Shown here: positions 48,701 to 61,779 of the stretch, in pieces
How the letters are laid out: every line of letters starts with the position of its first letter
Numbering within the stretch: the stretch's first letter is position 1
Assembly (NCBI RefSeq): GCF_041146395.1
Contig: NC_090995.1
Coordinates: 13,333,501 to 13,397,500 of the forward strand
Direction of reading: 5' to 3'
DNA from: Eulemur rufifrons
Lineage: Eukaryota > Chordata > Mammalia > Primates > Lemuridae
DNA length: 64,000 nt
Position numbers and translations under genes: made by a program
The notes under the pieces: model-generated
Told to the model about the DNA's origin: nothing
The model's input: the letters and a program-made list of their open reading frames with translations, nothing else
Databases searched by the model: none

Positions 48701-50070
48701 TTTTTTCTGGCCCTGCAAATGGTTCATTGATTCTCGTTGTAAGAGATTTAAACAAAAGAGTAATAAAATAGGAAACACGCTTTTTCCTTTTTTGCCATCT
48801 TTGTTTTGTCAGCAAACACTTTTTAAACCATTAAGTTGGCTTTGCAACATTTGCCCAGCTTCTAAAACCCACACGGGCCGAGGGCCACACGAAGGCAAGG
48901 CAGCAAGTGGCAACTTGTCCTCCCCAAGCCACAGTTTGCCAGGAGGTGTAGACTTCTGCCAGACCCCTCCTGGGGACTTTCTGGGCTCTTCTTACGGACT
49001 GTTAGCATTATCTGGAGGGAAATCAGTGCTGATCCGGTATCAACAATGGGGAAAGCACCCAGTGTTCTCCACTGAATGGCGCAGTGTCGTCTGAACTGGA
49101 GGAGGTTAAGTTCAGACCGCAGGGACAGAGATAAAGTCTACTCCTGATGAGCCTGGCAGTTGCCAAGGAGTGGGGCCCCCGGTGTCTTCCCTTATCTGAC
49201 CTCCCTAGGAGGACGACTCCTTGCCCAGAAAGGCTGCCGTCCACCGCCACGCACACACATTGTCCACCCTAAAACCTGCCTGTTCAAGCTGCCGTGTTGA
49301 TGTGTTGGTCCCAGTTTCTTTTTCTTGCCTGTCTGCAAACAAAGACGTGTTATGAATGCAAGAGGAACTCCCTTCGGCTGTGTTTCGAGACCCACTGGTG
49401 AGCTTTCTCTTTCGGAACTTCAAGCAGCCACAGAATGGAATTAGAGGACAGAATAACTGTCTGGTGTCTGGTCGGGAGCAAACGTCTGTTTCTAGCCAGA
49501 CTAGGGGAAAACCAGTCACCCACTCTGGTTTCAGATCTGTGGAATGGGAGAACCAGTGGAAATTACGTGGGCCTCAAGAGACAGTTTCCCCTATGGCCAT
49601 TTGGATGACTAGATTCAAGAATGTACTGGGAGCATAAAAGGAAGTTGGGGAAAAGTAGTGCTGAAGGAGCAGGCTGCTTCCTAACCCGCTTCAGTGGAGC
49701 TTTTGAGATTAATTACCTTTGCTCAAATCCCGGAGAACACGCAAAGGCCTCATGTATGGAGAAAAGTCATCGCATGATCAATTTTAGCTTCTGCAGTCTC
49801 CGCGGGGACCCCGTTTAGGGACATTATCGATGGTGGAGAGGGAAGTCATCGAAGTGCAAGGTGCAGATGGGTTGAAAGAGGGCTCTGCCCCACCGGTTAA
49901 AGTGTAATTGGTTGATTAGTGCTAACGAGAACAGAGACAAAAGAAAGGTGATGTGAAGGTGTATTAACTGCCTGAATCTTACTGCCTCAGAGAGTTTTTC
50001 CTACGTTAGGCCTCATGGGAGAAGCTTGATTGTTTTGATTCAGGAATATAGAGGGTTTTTCACAAAATAA
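48701..50070. other. intronic stretch, nothing recognised
   Basis: T-rich start, then sequence with no recognisable gene or repeat. Confidence 0.35.
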
Positions 50071-50074
50071 CTTG

Positions 50075-51050
50075 TTTCCCCTGTATTACAAAAGAAAAAC
50101 CTGCTATGATAAAATTTAAAAAACACAGACTAAAAGAAAAAATTAAAAGTCACCCATAGTCTCACTTTTTTAGAAAGAACCACTATACACAGGTTGGCTC
50201 CTATATTTTCTTTATTTTTCCAATGCTTAAACATATATTTTTCTTAAAAATGAGTTGATACTGTACGTATTTTGAAAACTACAGGACTTTTAACTACTTT
50301 TCCTTCATCTTCCCATGTCAATATCACAATACCCATTTTTGTTAATTAGAACTCTTTTTTTTTGGAGAGACAAGGCCTTGCTCTGTCACCCAGGCTGGAG
50401 TGCGGTGGCATCATCATCGCTCACTGTAATATCCAACTCCAGGGCTAAAGTGACCCTCCTGCCTCAGCCTCTCGAGCAGCTAGGACTGTAGGCACACGCC
50501 ACCATGCCCGGCTAATTTTTTTATTCTTTGGACGTGGGGTTTTGCTATGTTGCCCAGGCTAGACCTTTTTTTAATAATTTCAAAGTATAAGGTAAAATGT
50601 GCCCAGTATTTCTCCTCATCTCTACCTCCCAGTTTCAGGCCCCCGAGTTAAACTCTAAGACGTTTTTCTTACTATTTCTTTCCAGAAACTTTCTGTGTAC
50701 GTATGCATAAACTCTCTGTGTACGGATGTCTAAACTTTCCGTGTATGTATACACACACACACACTGTATTTAATTACTTAGTATATAACAAGATATGTGA
50801 TCAAATCCTGTTATGTGGAAATTCAGGGTTTTTCCAAGTTTTCATTGCACTTAGCATCCTTGTGGTTAAATCTTTGCACACAACCAGGATTGTTTCCTTA
50901 AGATAAATTCCAGAAAATGAATTGCTAGATTAAAAGATATGGACAATTTTAAGGTTTTTGATACGTGTTGCCCATTTGCCCTTCACAAAGTTTATGCCAA
51001 TATCACATTCTCACCAGTCAATAGCATTGAATTCTTAAAAATTTTTAAAA
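50075..51050. mobile_element. L1M-type 3' region, split by an old Alu
   Basis: 'aaaagtcacccatagtctca', 'cttaagataaattccagaaa' and 'gcccatttgcccttcacaaa' fit an old L1M 3' segment. The Alu at 50354-50574 lies inside, and CA-rich repeats occur near 50750-50765. Confidence 0.6.
50354..50574 (-). mobile_element. Alu fragment (old)
   Basis: Reverse-strand words 'ccttgctctgtcacccaggc' and 'catgcccggctaatttttt' occur. The second monomer is almost entirely missing. Confidence 0.82.
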
Positions 51051-51053
51051 TTA

Positions 51054-51357
51054 GGCTGGGCGCAGCAGCTCACACCTGTCATCCTAGCACTTGAAGAGGC
51101 CAAGGCTGGAGGAGCGCTTGAGGCCAGGAGTTTAAGACCAGCCTAAGCGACGTGGGAAAACCTTGTTTCTACAAAAAATAGAAAAATCAGCCAGATGTGG
51201 TGGTGCGCATCTGTAATCCCTGCTACTCCCTGGGAGGCTGAGGCAAGAGGATCGCTTGAGTCCAGGAATTTGAGGTTGCAGTGAGCTGTGATGACACAGC
51301 TGAGCTTTAATCCAAGCATCAGAGCAGGACCCTGTCTCAAAAAAAAAAAAAAAAAAA
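51054..51357 (+). mobile_element. Alu, AluJ-like
   Basis: A full dimer without the strepsirrhine insertion, diverged, ending in an A19-type tail. Confidence 0.92.
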
Positions 51358-51389
51358 GAAGTATACCAGACACATCGAAAAGTGTCCAA

Positions 51390-51710
51390 GCCATGAGTTA
51401 GACCTGCCCTGCCCAACGTGGTAGCCACTAGCTACACGTGGGCGCTGAGCCTAGTCCACACTGAGGTGTGCTACAGTGAAAACCACACACCAAGTTCCTA
51501 AACTTGGGACAAAAAAAAATAATGTAAATTACCTCCTTAATAATTTTTATATTGATTATATATTGAAATGATGATATTTTGGTTCTATTACGTCAAAAGA
51601 AATATGTTATTAAAATTAAGTTTACTTATTTCTTTTCACTTTTTAAGTGTGGCTGCCAGGAAGCTTTTCATTATGTATGTGGGTTACGTTATATTCTGCT
51701 GGACATTACA
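51390..51710 (-). mobile_element. hAT-Charlie non-autonomous element
   Basis: Ends 'ccaacgtggtagccactagc' and 'tatattctgctggacattac' with an A/T-rich centre ('ttgattatatattgaaatga'). This is the familiar 'TAGCCAC...GTGGCTA' hAT element seen from the reverse side. Confidence 0.7.
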
Positions 51711-54700
51711 AAGCAGGGTGATGGTACGGCTCCTCTGACAGTCAAACCTACCAGCTGAGCTGGGTGCTCCTGCTTCGTTCTGTTCCTGTTCCTCACCTGC
51801 CCCTGCCTCAGTTATGCCCTGGGCTCTTAGAACTAACATAGCACCTTCAACACTCCAGTTCCTCATCAGGAATAATCAACCAACATGGGGCGAGCGTCCA
51901 CTTCTGAAGGTCATGGGACTGCCTATGATCTACCAGAACCTGAGATGATGCATGAACTCTAAGTTGCACATTTAATACAGTGATCTGTGAATTGATTTGT
52001 TACCATGTGGAAGTGTTTGGGCTTCAGGCGTTGCCGCTGAACTCGACATCACGCCCCTATCGAAACGTGTGCGTGAGACGCCAGCAGACAGAAACCCCCT
52101 GCTCGAGGGTCAGTCCCGCTGGTGGGCGTTCATCGTCTCTGTCTCGATTTTTCTTTTTTTTTCTGTGAAGCCAGGATGATGGGGTGGCACAGATAGTCTC
52201 AGACAAGAGCAATCCGCGCCACGTAAGCACTGCAGGGAAGAGAGATGATCGGGGTATCGTTGGGGCTCCGGGGGGCTTCAGGCTACAAGGGTCTCCATGC
52301 ACTGCCTTCCTCTGAGGTCCAGTTCTGCCGTCTCTCCCTCCTCACCAATCCTCAGCTTTCCCTTCTGCTTGTCGCTAAAGCACACATGGATGGGACCAAA
52401 GCACACCCTCGGTACACACACCTGTCAACAGGTGGGTTCTCCCGCCACCCACCCCTGGAGTAGAAGCCAAATGCAGATAGGTAGGAAAAAAGACCCTTGG
52501 GGCAGTTTCCAAATCTCTCTCGCTCTCTTTCTGCCCTATTGTAGACTCACATCTTGTTCTGTGAGTCACTTTTTCACCGCACTCGGCTTTACAGTTAAAA
52601 ACAAAACGATAACAAAGGATAAAAAAAAAAAATCTTAAAAGTATTTTTGGCTTCATCGTGTGTTCGATTATTTGGAAAGTAACCCAAGCCTTCCTTCATG
52701 CCAAGTGGCTTCTGTTGGGAAGGGATCCAGGTAATAGGAATGAAGATAATCTCTCTGTTCCGACTTGTCTTCATCGCCATGCCTTTTTGTTGTTACTGTG
52801 TTAGGCTTCATTCCGTGAGAATGATGTTTCTAGCTCTTTGGGACTCTCCACTTAAGGGTTTCTATAAAATTGTATGGCGTTGAATTAAAGAGCCCATATA
52901 ACCTTTTAACAAGAAAACAATAGTTTTCTATAGAAGACTTTGCCCCTCCCTTTGAGGACTAAGGGACCTGTCTTGTTGAGAGGAATGAGAACCAGGAACG
53001 GAAGGAGGGCTGTCTTTGCTCCCTTACTGTTTTTGACTCACTAGGCGAACTTGAGCAAATGTCTTCTAAGTCTTCATTTCGCCATACGTGGAGAGGGGAC
53101 AGAGTGTTCTTTCTTTCTATGTCATGTTCAGATACACACTGCAAAAAAAGCAAGAAACTAATGCAAAAGGAATAAATTATTTCCCGGACTGCAAGAGTCT
53201 TGATTGACATTTGAAATTCCTTCCCAGCTCCAAATTCTTTGATTATAAATAATAAAATGCTTTCACTCTTTCCAACGACTGTGTTCAAATACACTGGCAA
53301 ATCTAAAGACCTCTTTCAGACTATAGGAAGACAGGCTATAATTTTTGTCTTACACACACTACCAGGCACCCGTTTTCTCTCTTCGTATTTGAAACTGAGC
53401 AGGTTATTTCTTAAGGATTTTCTACCTCTTCTCTTCTTTGTCCCATTACCCAAGGGTGAAGCAAAATTTTTAAAATTTCAACAGTGCTGCGAGATAAACA
53501 AGGCAATCTAGCCTTCTAGCAGTATTGGGAGAGCCAGAGAAACCAAAAACTCAATCCACCCCCTTTGGATTAAAAGAACTGTTGGAACTTCGAAAATAAA
53601 ACAATTCCTTCCCTTCTCGTCAGCAGAATGAAGCCGATATCTATGAAACGGCAGCTTCCTGATGAGAACATTACCCAGCATGGAATATGATGGAATAAAA
53701 CATTATTACCATTGTCCTATTAATAAAAAAAAAGGCTGATGCACTATTTAAATTTATTTTTATTTTCAGATTAATTTTCCTATCCAAAGCACTAACTCTC
53801 CACCTAATTTGTCTTCTCAGAGTTTTGGAAGCATTGTCAGATTTTTAAAAAGTAAGTGCAGATTGAAGGCCCGTAGATTTCACCCGTCCGTGGCTAACAG
53901 ATAAGGTCTCATTAATTACAACAGCCTGAATGCCATCGGTTCTTGCCCCTGAGAGCTCACTCAGGACCTCCAGCCCCTGACACCCGCCCGATGTCCCCCG
54001 TCACGAGAGGGTCAGCAGGGTGTGTCCCGCCATGTGCGCCAGGCCCGCCCAGCTCTGTGGGTTTGCAGACTCTGGGGGATTCTGATGCTCCTCCTTCCTT
54101 GGGCCCCCGAGCCCGTGCCGGGGCTCCGGTGGGTGCCGCCTGCTGGCTCTCCGCGAGGTGGGTGTTGCCAATACACCTAAGGAGCCTAAGGGGCCTCCCC
54201 TCTGTTTCTGTCACACTCTGTTAGAGTAGTCCTAAAATGATGCACGTGTGCCTTGGTGTTTTGCAGAGATTTTTGGAAGCAGCTTTTGGGGTTTTCTACC
54301 TCTGGCTTCCTGCACTCTGTAAGGGTGAGACATGAGGACCAGCGACGTGCAGGAGGGAGGCAGAGGGCTCTGGGTGAAGAAACTTCCATGCTCAGGGTCG
54401 CCACAGTCTGACAGCCAGGGATGCCACAGTCGTGACATAAGTGGTCTCCTAGGAGACTTCGGTAGCCCCCGCCGGAACGTGCTTTCAGGTGTCCCCGCTG
54501 GTTCACCCGGCAAGCCCGAGCCACCCGCCGGGGACACGTCCCCCACGCAGGCTGGGGTCTCTGCTGAGCCAGGATTTACTCCTGTTCTGACAGAAACCGC
54601 CCAGACCCCCCTCGGAGACAGAGCTTGTGGGTCGCTGTGAGCAGTGGGGACGGTGGCGCGGGGAGGCAGGGCCGCTTTCCCGTGTCCTCACTGCCACTCT

Positions 54701-54714
54701 GGCTCTCCCTGCAG
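51711..54714. other. SCD5: intron 2 distal stretch up to the exon 3 acceptor
   Basis: No gene or named repeat is recognised over about 3 kb. A T/A-rich part (52600-53900) passes into a GC-rich part near 53950-54714. Confidence 0.4.
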
Positions 54715-54920
54715 AATGACATCTTCGAGTGGTCCAGGGACCACCGAGTCCACCACAAGTACTCAGAGACGGACGCCGACCCCCACAACGCCCGCCGGGG
54801 CTTCTTCTTCTCCCACATCGGCTGGCTGTTCGTCCGCAAGCACCGGGACGTCATCGAGAAGGGGCGAAAGCTGGACCTCACCGACCTGCTCGCCGACCCT
54901 GTGGTCCGGTTCCAGAGAAA
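54715..54920 (+). CDS. SCD5: SCD5 coding exon 3 (second histidine box)
   Basis: This 206-base exon encodes residues 123-190 and two bases of codon 191. It opens NDIFEWSRDHR and contains the second histidine box HRVHH (His132, His135, His136), which supplies iron ligands. The conserved KYSETDADPHN follows, and then the cytosolic GFFFSHIGWL...KHRDVIEKGRKLDLTDLLADPVV. Human SCD5 has Ala where Val134 stands, as I remember it; Val at this site is common in other animal desaturases, so function should hold. The acceptor is CTCTCCCTGCAG|AATG and the donor is AAA|GTAAGT, close to ideal. The exon is in frame with exons 1 and 2. Confidence 0.96.
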
Positions 54921-55832
54921 GTAAGTGAGCAGAGGGGACAGGGAGACGTCCCTGGGGGCCTGGACAGGGACTGAGAGCACAGCCAGTGGGGTGCAACGAC
55001 CTCTGCTCCTTTCCCCTAATGATCTGGTCTTATCTTCAGGATTTATCTCTGCTTATTAACTCCCTTTTGCTCCTTGATTTTCCCCCTTGGCACGTTTGTT
55101 TTGAATCCTGGGTTTTATCTGTGATGGATTTTCTTTAAGCCCCTTGTCGTTGCCTGCGGACTAATCTGGCACAGCTGGTTTCCTGGAATCGGGCCTGTGC
55201 TTCCTCACACCCCCATCGCGGGTCCCCGGGGACCGAGGGAGGAGGACCCGGCTTTGTTTTAGTGACACTCTTGACTCCACTTGACTCCCACAGCCCTGGA
55301 CTCCCTCCAGGTGTCCTGCTCTGTTCTGGATTTCTCTTGTCGTGATGGCTTCCCCCTACCCCACCCCCACCAAGGACATGTCACACCAGTGGGGTTTTCC
55401 GTTGCAGAGACGGTGACTCCGCATAACAGAGAGCCTCAAAGCACTTGCGTGCCCCGATGGTGTCGGCCAAGCACGGCCCCTCAGTCAGCATCTGCGGGGT
55501 CCAACTGCTGGCACCCAGCGCGTGAGCAAAGATCGCCTATAACTGCGCTGAGGCTGCTCACACGCCGTGGTCTGGGTCTGCGGAGCTGGCCACGGTGACA
55601 GCGTCTGTAAATGGGCTTGTTTCCCCGAGGCAGTGAGTTCTGTGCAGGGAGGGACAACTCATGGACCACGTGATGGTTACAGCCTTGACATAACACGGTG
55701 ACTAAGAGGTTGCTAGAGACCATCTCCGCCGACGGGTGGGCGTCGTCCGAGAACCTGTCTGCTCAGAGTCTCCCGTTCAGCCTCCGCAGGGAAGTGGAGG
55801 CTGTGCCTTTGTCCAACGTAAGAGCCCTTGCT
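54921..55832. other. intron 3 proximal segment, nothing recognised
   Basis: No gene or repeat can be named between the donor and the first Alu. Confidence 0.4.
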
Positions 55833-56194
55833 GGCCGGGCGCGGTGGCTCACGCCTGTCATCCCAGCACTCTGGGAGGCCGAGGTGGGTGGATTGTTTGA
55901 GCTCAGGAGTTCGAGACCAGCCTGAGAAAGAGCGAGACCCCGTAGCTACTAAAAATAGAAAGAAATTATATGGACAACTAAAAATATATATAGAAAAAAT
56001 TAGCCGGGCGTGGTGGCGCATGCCTGTAGTCCCAGCTGCTCTGGAGGCTGAGACAGGAGGATCGCTTGAGCCCAGGAGTTGGAGGTTGCTGTGAGCTATG
56101 ATTGCGCCACTGCACTCTAGCCCAGGCAACAGAGTGAGACTCTGTCTCAAAATCTTTTTTTTTTTTTTTTTTTAGAAAAATTAAAAAAAAAAAA
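55833..56194 (+). mobile_element. Alu, strepsirrhine type, with T19/A13 tail
   Basis: A dimer with the inserted segment ('gaaattatatggacaactaa'). The tail is unusual: AAAATC, then T19 (56155-56173), a short spacer and A13 (56183-56195). AGAGCCCTTGCT (55821-55832) and AGAGCCCTTACT (56195-56206) are the target duplication. Confidence 0.95.
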
Positions 56195-56299
56195 AGAGCC
56201 CTTACTCAAAAGCAAGCCTGACTTAGGAGGTGCTTGTTGCCCCCTCGGCCTCTTCCTTCACACCGCGGGGGGCAGCAGAGCACAGTGGGCGAGGGGCAG

Positions 56300-56515
56300 A
56301 CCACGGAGACAGACTGCCCCCATCACACTCCGGGCTCCCCACTTCCTAGCCGATCAATTAACCGCGCTAAGTCTCCATGTCGTCCATAGAGTGGGAGCAG
56401 CGGCGATACCTATTTCCTGCAGCTTTTATGAAGTTGTAATAAGAAAATATATGGCAAATGCCTGGCACGTGGCGAGAGCTTAGAGAGTATCAGTGGTTAT
56501 TGTTATTATTACACG
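56300..56515 (+). mobile_element. MIR SINE
   Basis: 'tccccacttcctagccgatc', 'agagtgggagcagcggcgat' and 'gcaaatgcctggcacgtggc' fit MIR. Diverged. Confidence 0.75.
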
Positions 56516-56647
56516 GGTGGTTGCTAGTTTGGAGGGTTCTGTGTGTTTCCACCTCTGGGTCTCTTGGTTTCGCTGCAGAACTTTCTCTGTGCGTCTCAGT
56601 ACGGCTCTTGTAGGTGGACACAATCAGTATCAACAGCCGAAAGTTTT

Positions 56648-56997
<350 letters not shown>

Positions 56998-57014
56998 TAA
57001 AGCAGAAAATAACA

Positions 57015-57400
57015 AGATGTGTTCAGTTAACAATTCAACAATTTATTCATTTTGATTTTTACTATGAGAGTAAAATATTGAAGGTCATTAGGGAAAACAC
57101 TGAAAAATTCAGAGAAGTAAAAAGAAAACCCACAGTCCTAACGTATACACACTGTTAATATTCTGTAGTGCCTCCTATTTTTATGCATTATTTGATATAT
57201 TTTGCATGCCGGCAGTCATACTGCATATGTAATTTTATGTCTCGCCCTAAACTTTAAATTATATCGTAGGCACCATTGTCAGAGGCCGTAGAAGAGTCCG
57301 CCAGTTGAGCGTGTCATAGCTTATTTAACCATCACGCTGCGGCTGGACACGTATGTCGTTTCCAATTCTGTGACATAAATGATGTTGCCACACAATTAGT
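57015..57400. mobile_element. L1M-type 3' region
   Basis: 'attagggaaaacactgaaaa', 'acacactgttaatattctgt' and 'tatgtcgtttccaattctgt' fit an old L1M 3' segment. Confidence 0.55.
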
Positions 57401-59140
57401 GATGCTTTGGTTCACTCAGCCCTCGGATTAATCTGAAGCGCTCAGATGAGAAGGCAAAGGATCTTCTGTTTTATTAATGAGAACTGAGCCGGGTATAATA
57501 GTCCGTCTGGGTCTCTCTGACCATAAAAAATGGAAAACCTTTTTTTTTCATCTTTTCCCATAAAAAATGTCATAATCGGATTCATTATGTGTGTACTGGC
57601 CGTACATGTGTCCAAAGACTATTTCTAAACGCAGGCAGAAGAACAAAGACTATTTCGGCAAGTTCCCTGAATAGTCATCCGAGAACATCTTTCATCACTG
57701 GTCCAGTGACTAAAGGGAACTGTGCGATCAGAAACCATCCACTCATATCATCGTGGCCTGCGTATTATTGAGCTCCGGGCCTCACAAGGGGCCTGGTCCT
57801 CCCAGAACTTGCAGGCTCTGAGCTATAGGTGCGGTCCCTCGCCGCCTGGTCTGGCTGTAGCACGAGGAAGGCAAGGACATGCCCCCAGGTGGGCTCTCTG
57901 ATAGCTCCAAGAATTGCCCAGCCCAGGGAAGGGCAGTCTTTCCTCAGCCAGAAAAGTTTTTAAGATGTCAAAACACCCTATTACACAGAAAATGTTTAAC
58001 ATATATCATACACTCTAAGAGGAAAGTAATAAACCAAATATAGATAGAAAGTTGGGGCTAGGAGCACCTGAGTCTCACATTATTTGCTCAGTGTTCTTTT
58101 CGTTCTACCTTGCTGTTTGGAAGGGGCTGCAGCAGTTCTGGAATGTGCGGGCGAGCACTCGCGTCCTTTGGTAATTCTCCAGCCCAGAGCACGTAGAGAT
58201 CCGTAATCCAGAATAAGGCTCAGAGCCACGGGACTGGACGAAGCGAGCTCCCAGGGCACAGAGGCGGTGCAACAGCTCAGATGTTCTCGAGTTCGTGAAG
58301 GGAGCTTCCCAGTCCTCCCAGCAAGGCTGTGCGGAGCAGACACGGTCCTCGCGGGAAGGGAGTCATCCCACGTGGGGGCCTGGGCTGGAAGGTGGATCCC
58401 GGTGTTAGTGGCATCGTCACATCAGGTCCCGGTCCTTGCCACCCTGGGCTGAGCGGAACTTCCCAAGTCACAGAGAAGGGTGCCCAGCTGTGCCTGGGTC
58501 CTAGCGCTGCGTCATTCCGGTGTCACCCCTCTGCTGGGCCGAGTCCCCTGCTCCGGTGTGGTTTTCTGAGGGCAGCAGTCCTGGTGGGAGGTGACCTGGG
58601 TTTGGAGCCGACTCCCCTGCACTCCCAGGGTGTGATGTTTGTGCACACAGATCAGCTAAGTGTCACCTGGAGAGTTTCCTCAAACAGGTGCCAGAGACAG
58701 AAACTGAGGGTTCAGAGCCTCCCCCTTCGCCCCCTCGGTGCCCTGACGCAGACACCGCAGCTGAGCGCCACCTCGCAAGGAGCTACCTGCGCGACCTCGC
58801 GTTTGGCTGCAAGGCAGGCACTGGGAGGTGAAGGGGCCAGAAGCAACGGTGGGGGAGACACTCCAGCATCTGTGGTTGGGATTTGGGGACAGACTTGGGG
58901 AGACGGGGGCTTTTCAGCACAACCACGCTGTGCTGCTCCCTCGCCCCTCAGTTCCCCGTGGTCTGGTGACGGATCCTGCAACAGGGGAACCAGACTTGGC
59001 CCCAGGGAGGCATCGCTCCGCCATGCTGTCAGAGAGCCCAGCTCCCGGGCGTCCTTTTTGCCAACTCACAGCTTCACTGGATGCCACGAGGCATGTGGCA
59101 TTTTCTCACGTCAATCAGCCGCTTTCTCTCTTCTCCGTGT
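57401..59140. other. intronic stretch with a chance 280-codon frame
   Basis: A forward open frame from 58329 to 59171 has no ATG at its start (GTG), no domain and low-complexity content. I treat it as chance. No repeat is named. Confidence 0.45.
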
Positions 59141-59144
59141 ATCA

Positions 59145-59235
59145 CTCACTCATTCAACCACTGTGTTTTGAGTGCCCACTGTATGCCAGGCGCTGTTCCA
59201 GGTGCTGAGGATGGAATAGTGAAGATGAGAAGAAG
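59145..59235 (+). mobile_element. L2 3' fragment
   Basis: 'cactcattcaaccactgtgt', 'gagtgcccactgtatgccag' and 'ctgttccaggtgctgagg' are L2 3' words. Confidence 0.7.
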
Positions 59236-59239
59236 ATTC

Positions 59240-60620
59240 TGGAAGGTGCTTGCTCTAGCTTTCCGGAGCTGCCCGATTGGGGTCTGGGCATGTGGGAGGA
59301 GGAAGTTCCACCACGCGTCTGCCCACTGCCTGGCCGGGCTCTGTGCTCTTCCCCCTCCAATCTCTCCCATTATTCCGTCTCCCTCCCGTCAATCTGCTTG
59401 GGGTTCACCCCCTCTTGTCTATTTCCCTCTTTCTCTCCCTGCAGTCTCTGCCTTTTCACCTGCCAGGGAGCTTCGTTCCTTTTCTTGTGCCCCCTCTCTG
59501 CACCGAGACGGTGTCCTCATCTGTCACACTGTGTTCCCGACGCCACGATGTTCTTGCTCTCGGTTTTATAAGGGAACAAAAGCTATTGCTCAGCCAGACT
59601 CTTTCTGTGTTTGTTTTTGTTTTTGGCTGGGAGATGAGGGTTTTTTGTCCTCCTCACTTCATCATCTTGCTTTGATTTATTCTTTGCAAACATTCCTTAT
59701 GAATGTAAATATTTCTTCTCTCTGAATTGTATCTTCCATTTTTAAGGGGCAGTCTATGCTTGGTTAGCAGCCTGCACCCTGGAGTCTCAATACTCTGCCC
59801 TTATCTCAAGCCACTGCATTTTATCCTGGCTCCGTAACAATTCTGAGAATGAAATAATTTTTTTTCTCTGAATAATTCTCCCAGCATCCAGCTGTAGCTG
59901 TCAAAAATTAAAATTCCGAATCTTTTAGGTATCAGGACTTGATAAAATCAATTAAGGAGGCATGAACTGTGTTTAATTAGATCCCTTTTGTTAAAAGTAA
60001 ATGGAAGAGGTAAAATGTCCTTTAACTACTATTATCAAGCTTTTGGCCTGTCTAAAGGGAATTTGATTTCTGCAGCTACACAGCTGAATTACATTCTGGG
60101 AGGCGGGACAGAGATGATTCAATACTGAGGTTGCAGCATCGACACCGAAATTTCCCTATTTTAGTGGTTAAAACTTTGGGCAGGGGAGAAATCGGTATGG
60201 TACATAATTCAACAGTTTGTTTTGATTTTTTAAAAATTTCCAAATCAAAATGTCATTTGTTTGCCTCTGTAAGAGGTACTTTTCATGCTAGAACTTTGGG
60301 AGAATTTGCCTGTGTGTTTGTGTGCGCATGTGTGTGTGTGCCTGTGTGTGTGTGTGTGTGTAAAAATACATCAGCTGCATCAGCAGCCATTTTTCTTTCC
60401 CCAGATTTAACCACCCATTTCTATGTGTAAGAAATTCCCCTGGCAAGATGAGGAGACAGTTTCTCACACTTCTGGAACCCAAGTCCCTCACTCACTAGTG
60501 TGGTAAATGTATTAATCAACAGGTGTCAGTGGATTCTGGAACTGCTGCTTGTAAAGTATTATCTTAATGTCATTGCTGATGGCAATAGAGGCATCTTCAT
60601 GCATCTTTGATTCGCTTGAG
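59240..60620. other. intronic stretch, unassigned; AT-rich part 59790-60075
   Basis: No gene or transposon is seen. A TG microsatellite lies at 60310-60361. The part 59790-60075 is AT-rich, repeat-free and has TTTAATTAGA-type words. Confidence 0.4.
60310..60361 (+). repeat. (TG)n microsatellite
   Basis: An imperfect TG/CG tract of about 50 bases. Confidence 0.92.
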
Positions 60621-60624
60621 GAGC

Positions 60625-60740
60625 CAGTAACAGCTGCCATTTATTAACTGCCTACTGTGTACTTACATTATGTCTTTACACACATTATCTCTGATCCTTT
60701 CAATAACTCCACTATGTAAATGGTGGCACCTGGATTCTGG
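60625..60740 (-). mobile_element. MIR fragment
   Basis: 'aactgcctactgtgtactta', 'acattatctctgatcctttc' and 'aataactccactatgtaaat' follow the reverse strand of MIR. Confidence 0.6.
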
Positions 60741-61076
60741 ACTTGAATTCTAAATAGCCTGGCTCCTCAGCGTCTTCACTAACCAAGTCAAAAGAAGACT
60801 AGCCTGTGTTTGCACTAAATTATTCTTTCTCTAGCAAAATACTACTTTACCAGCAAAGCTGATAGCAGCTGATTCTTAGCTAGTCGTTATGTAAAATTTA
60901 AATATTTATATAGAAGTTAAAACAAGGTTAAATTTTACAAAGGAAATTTTGGTGCAAGGAGATATCATGCTCACTAATATTTAGATATTATCAATTCCTG
61001 GCTCTTTTCCTAGACTATGCAGGGAATAGTCTTCTTATCCACCTTGGATATTTTCTTGGAGTAAAAAGTCCTTCAA

Positions 61077-61775
<699 letters not shown>

Positions 61776-61779
61776 AGAA

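Larger units (their letters stand above)
45826..54714 (+). other. SCD5: SCD5 intron 2 (8.9 kb)
   Basis: Phase 0 intron between codons 122 and 123. It contains MIR, L2, L3-like, Tigger, L1M, Alu and hAT remnants and no further exon. It ends in 'ggctctccctgcag'. Confidence 0.92.

Noticed and set aside
58329..59171. 280-codon forward frame in intron 3
   Set aside because: No ATG at its start, no known domain, and GC-rich intron context. Treated as chance.
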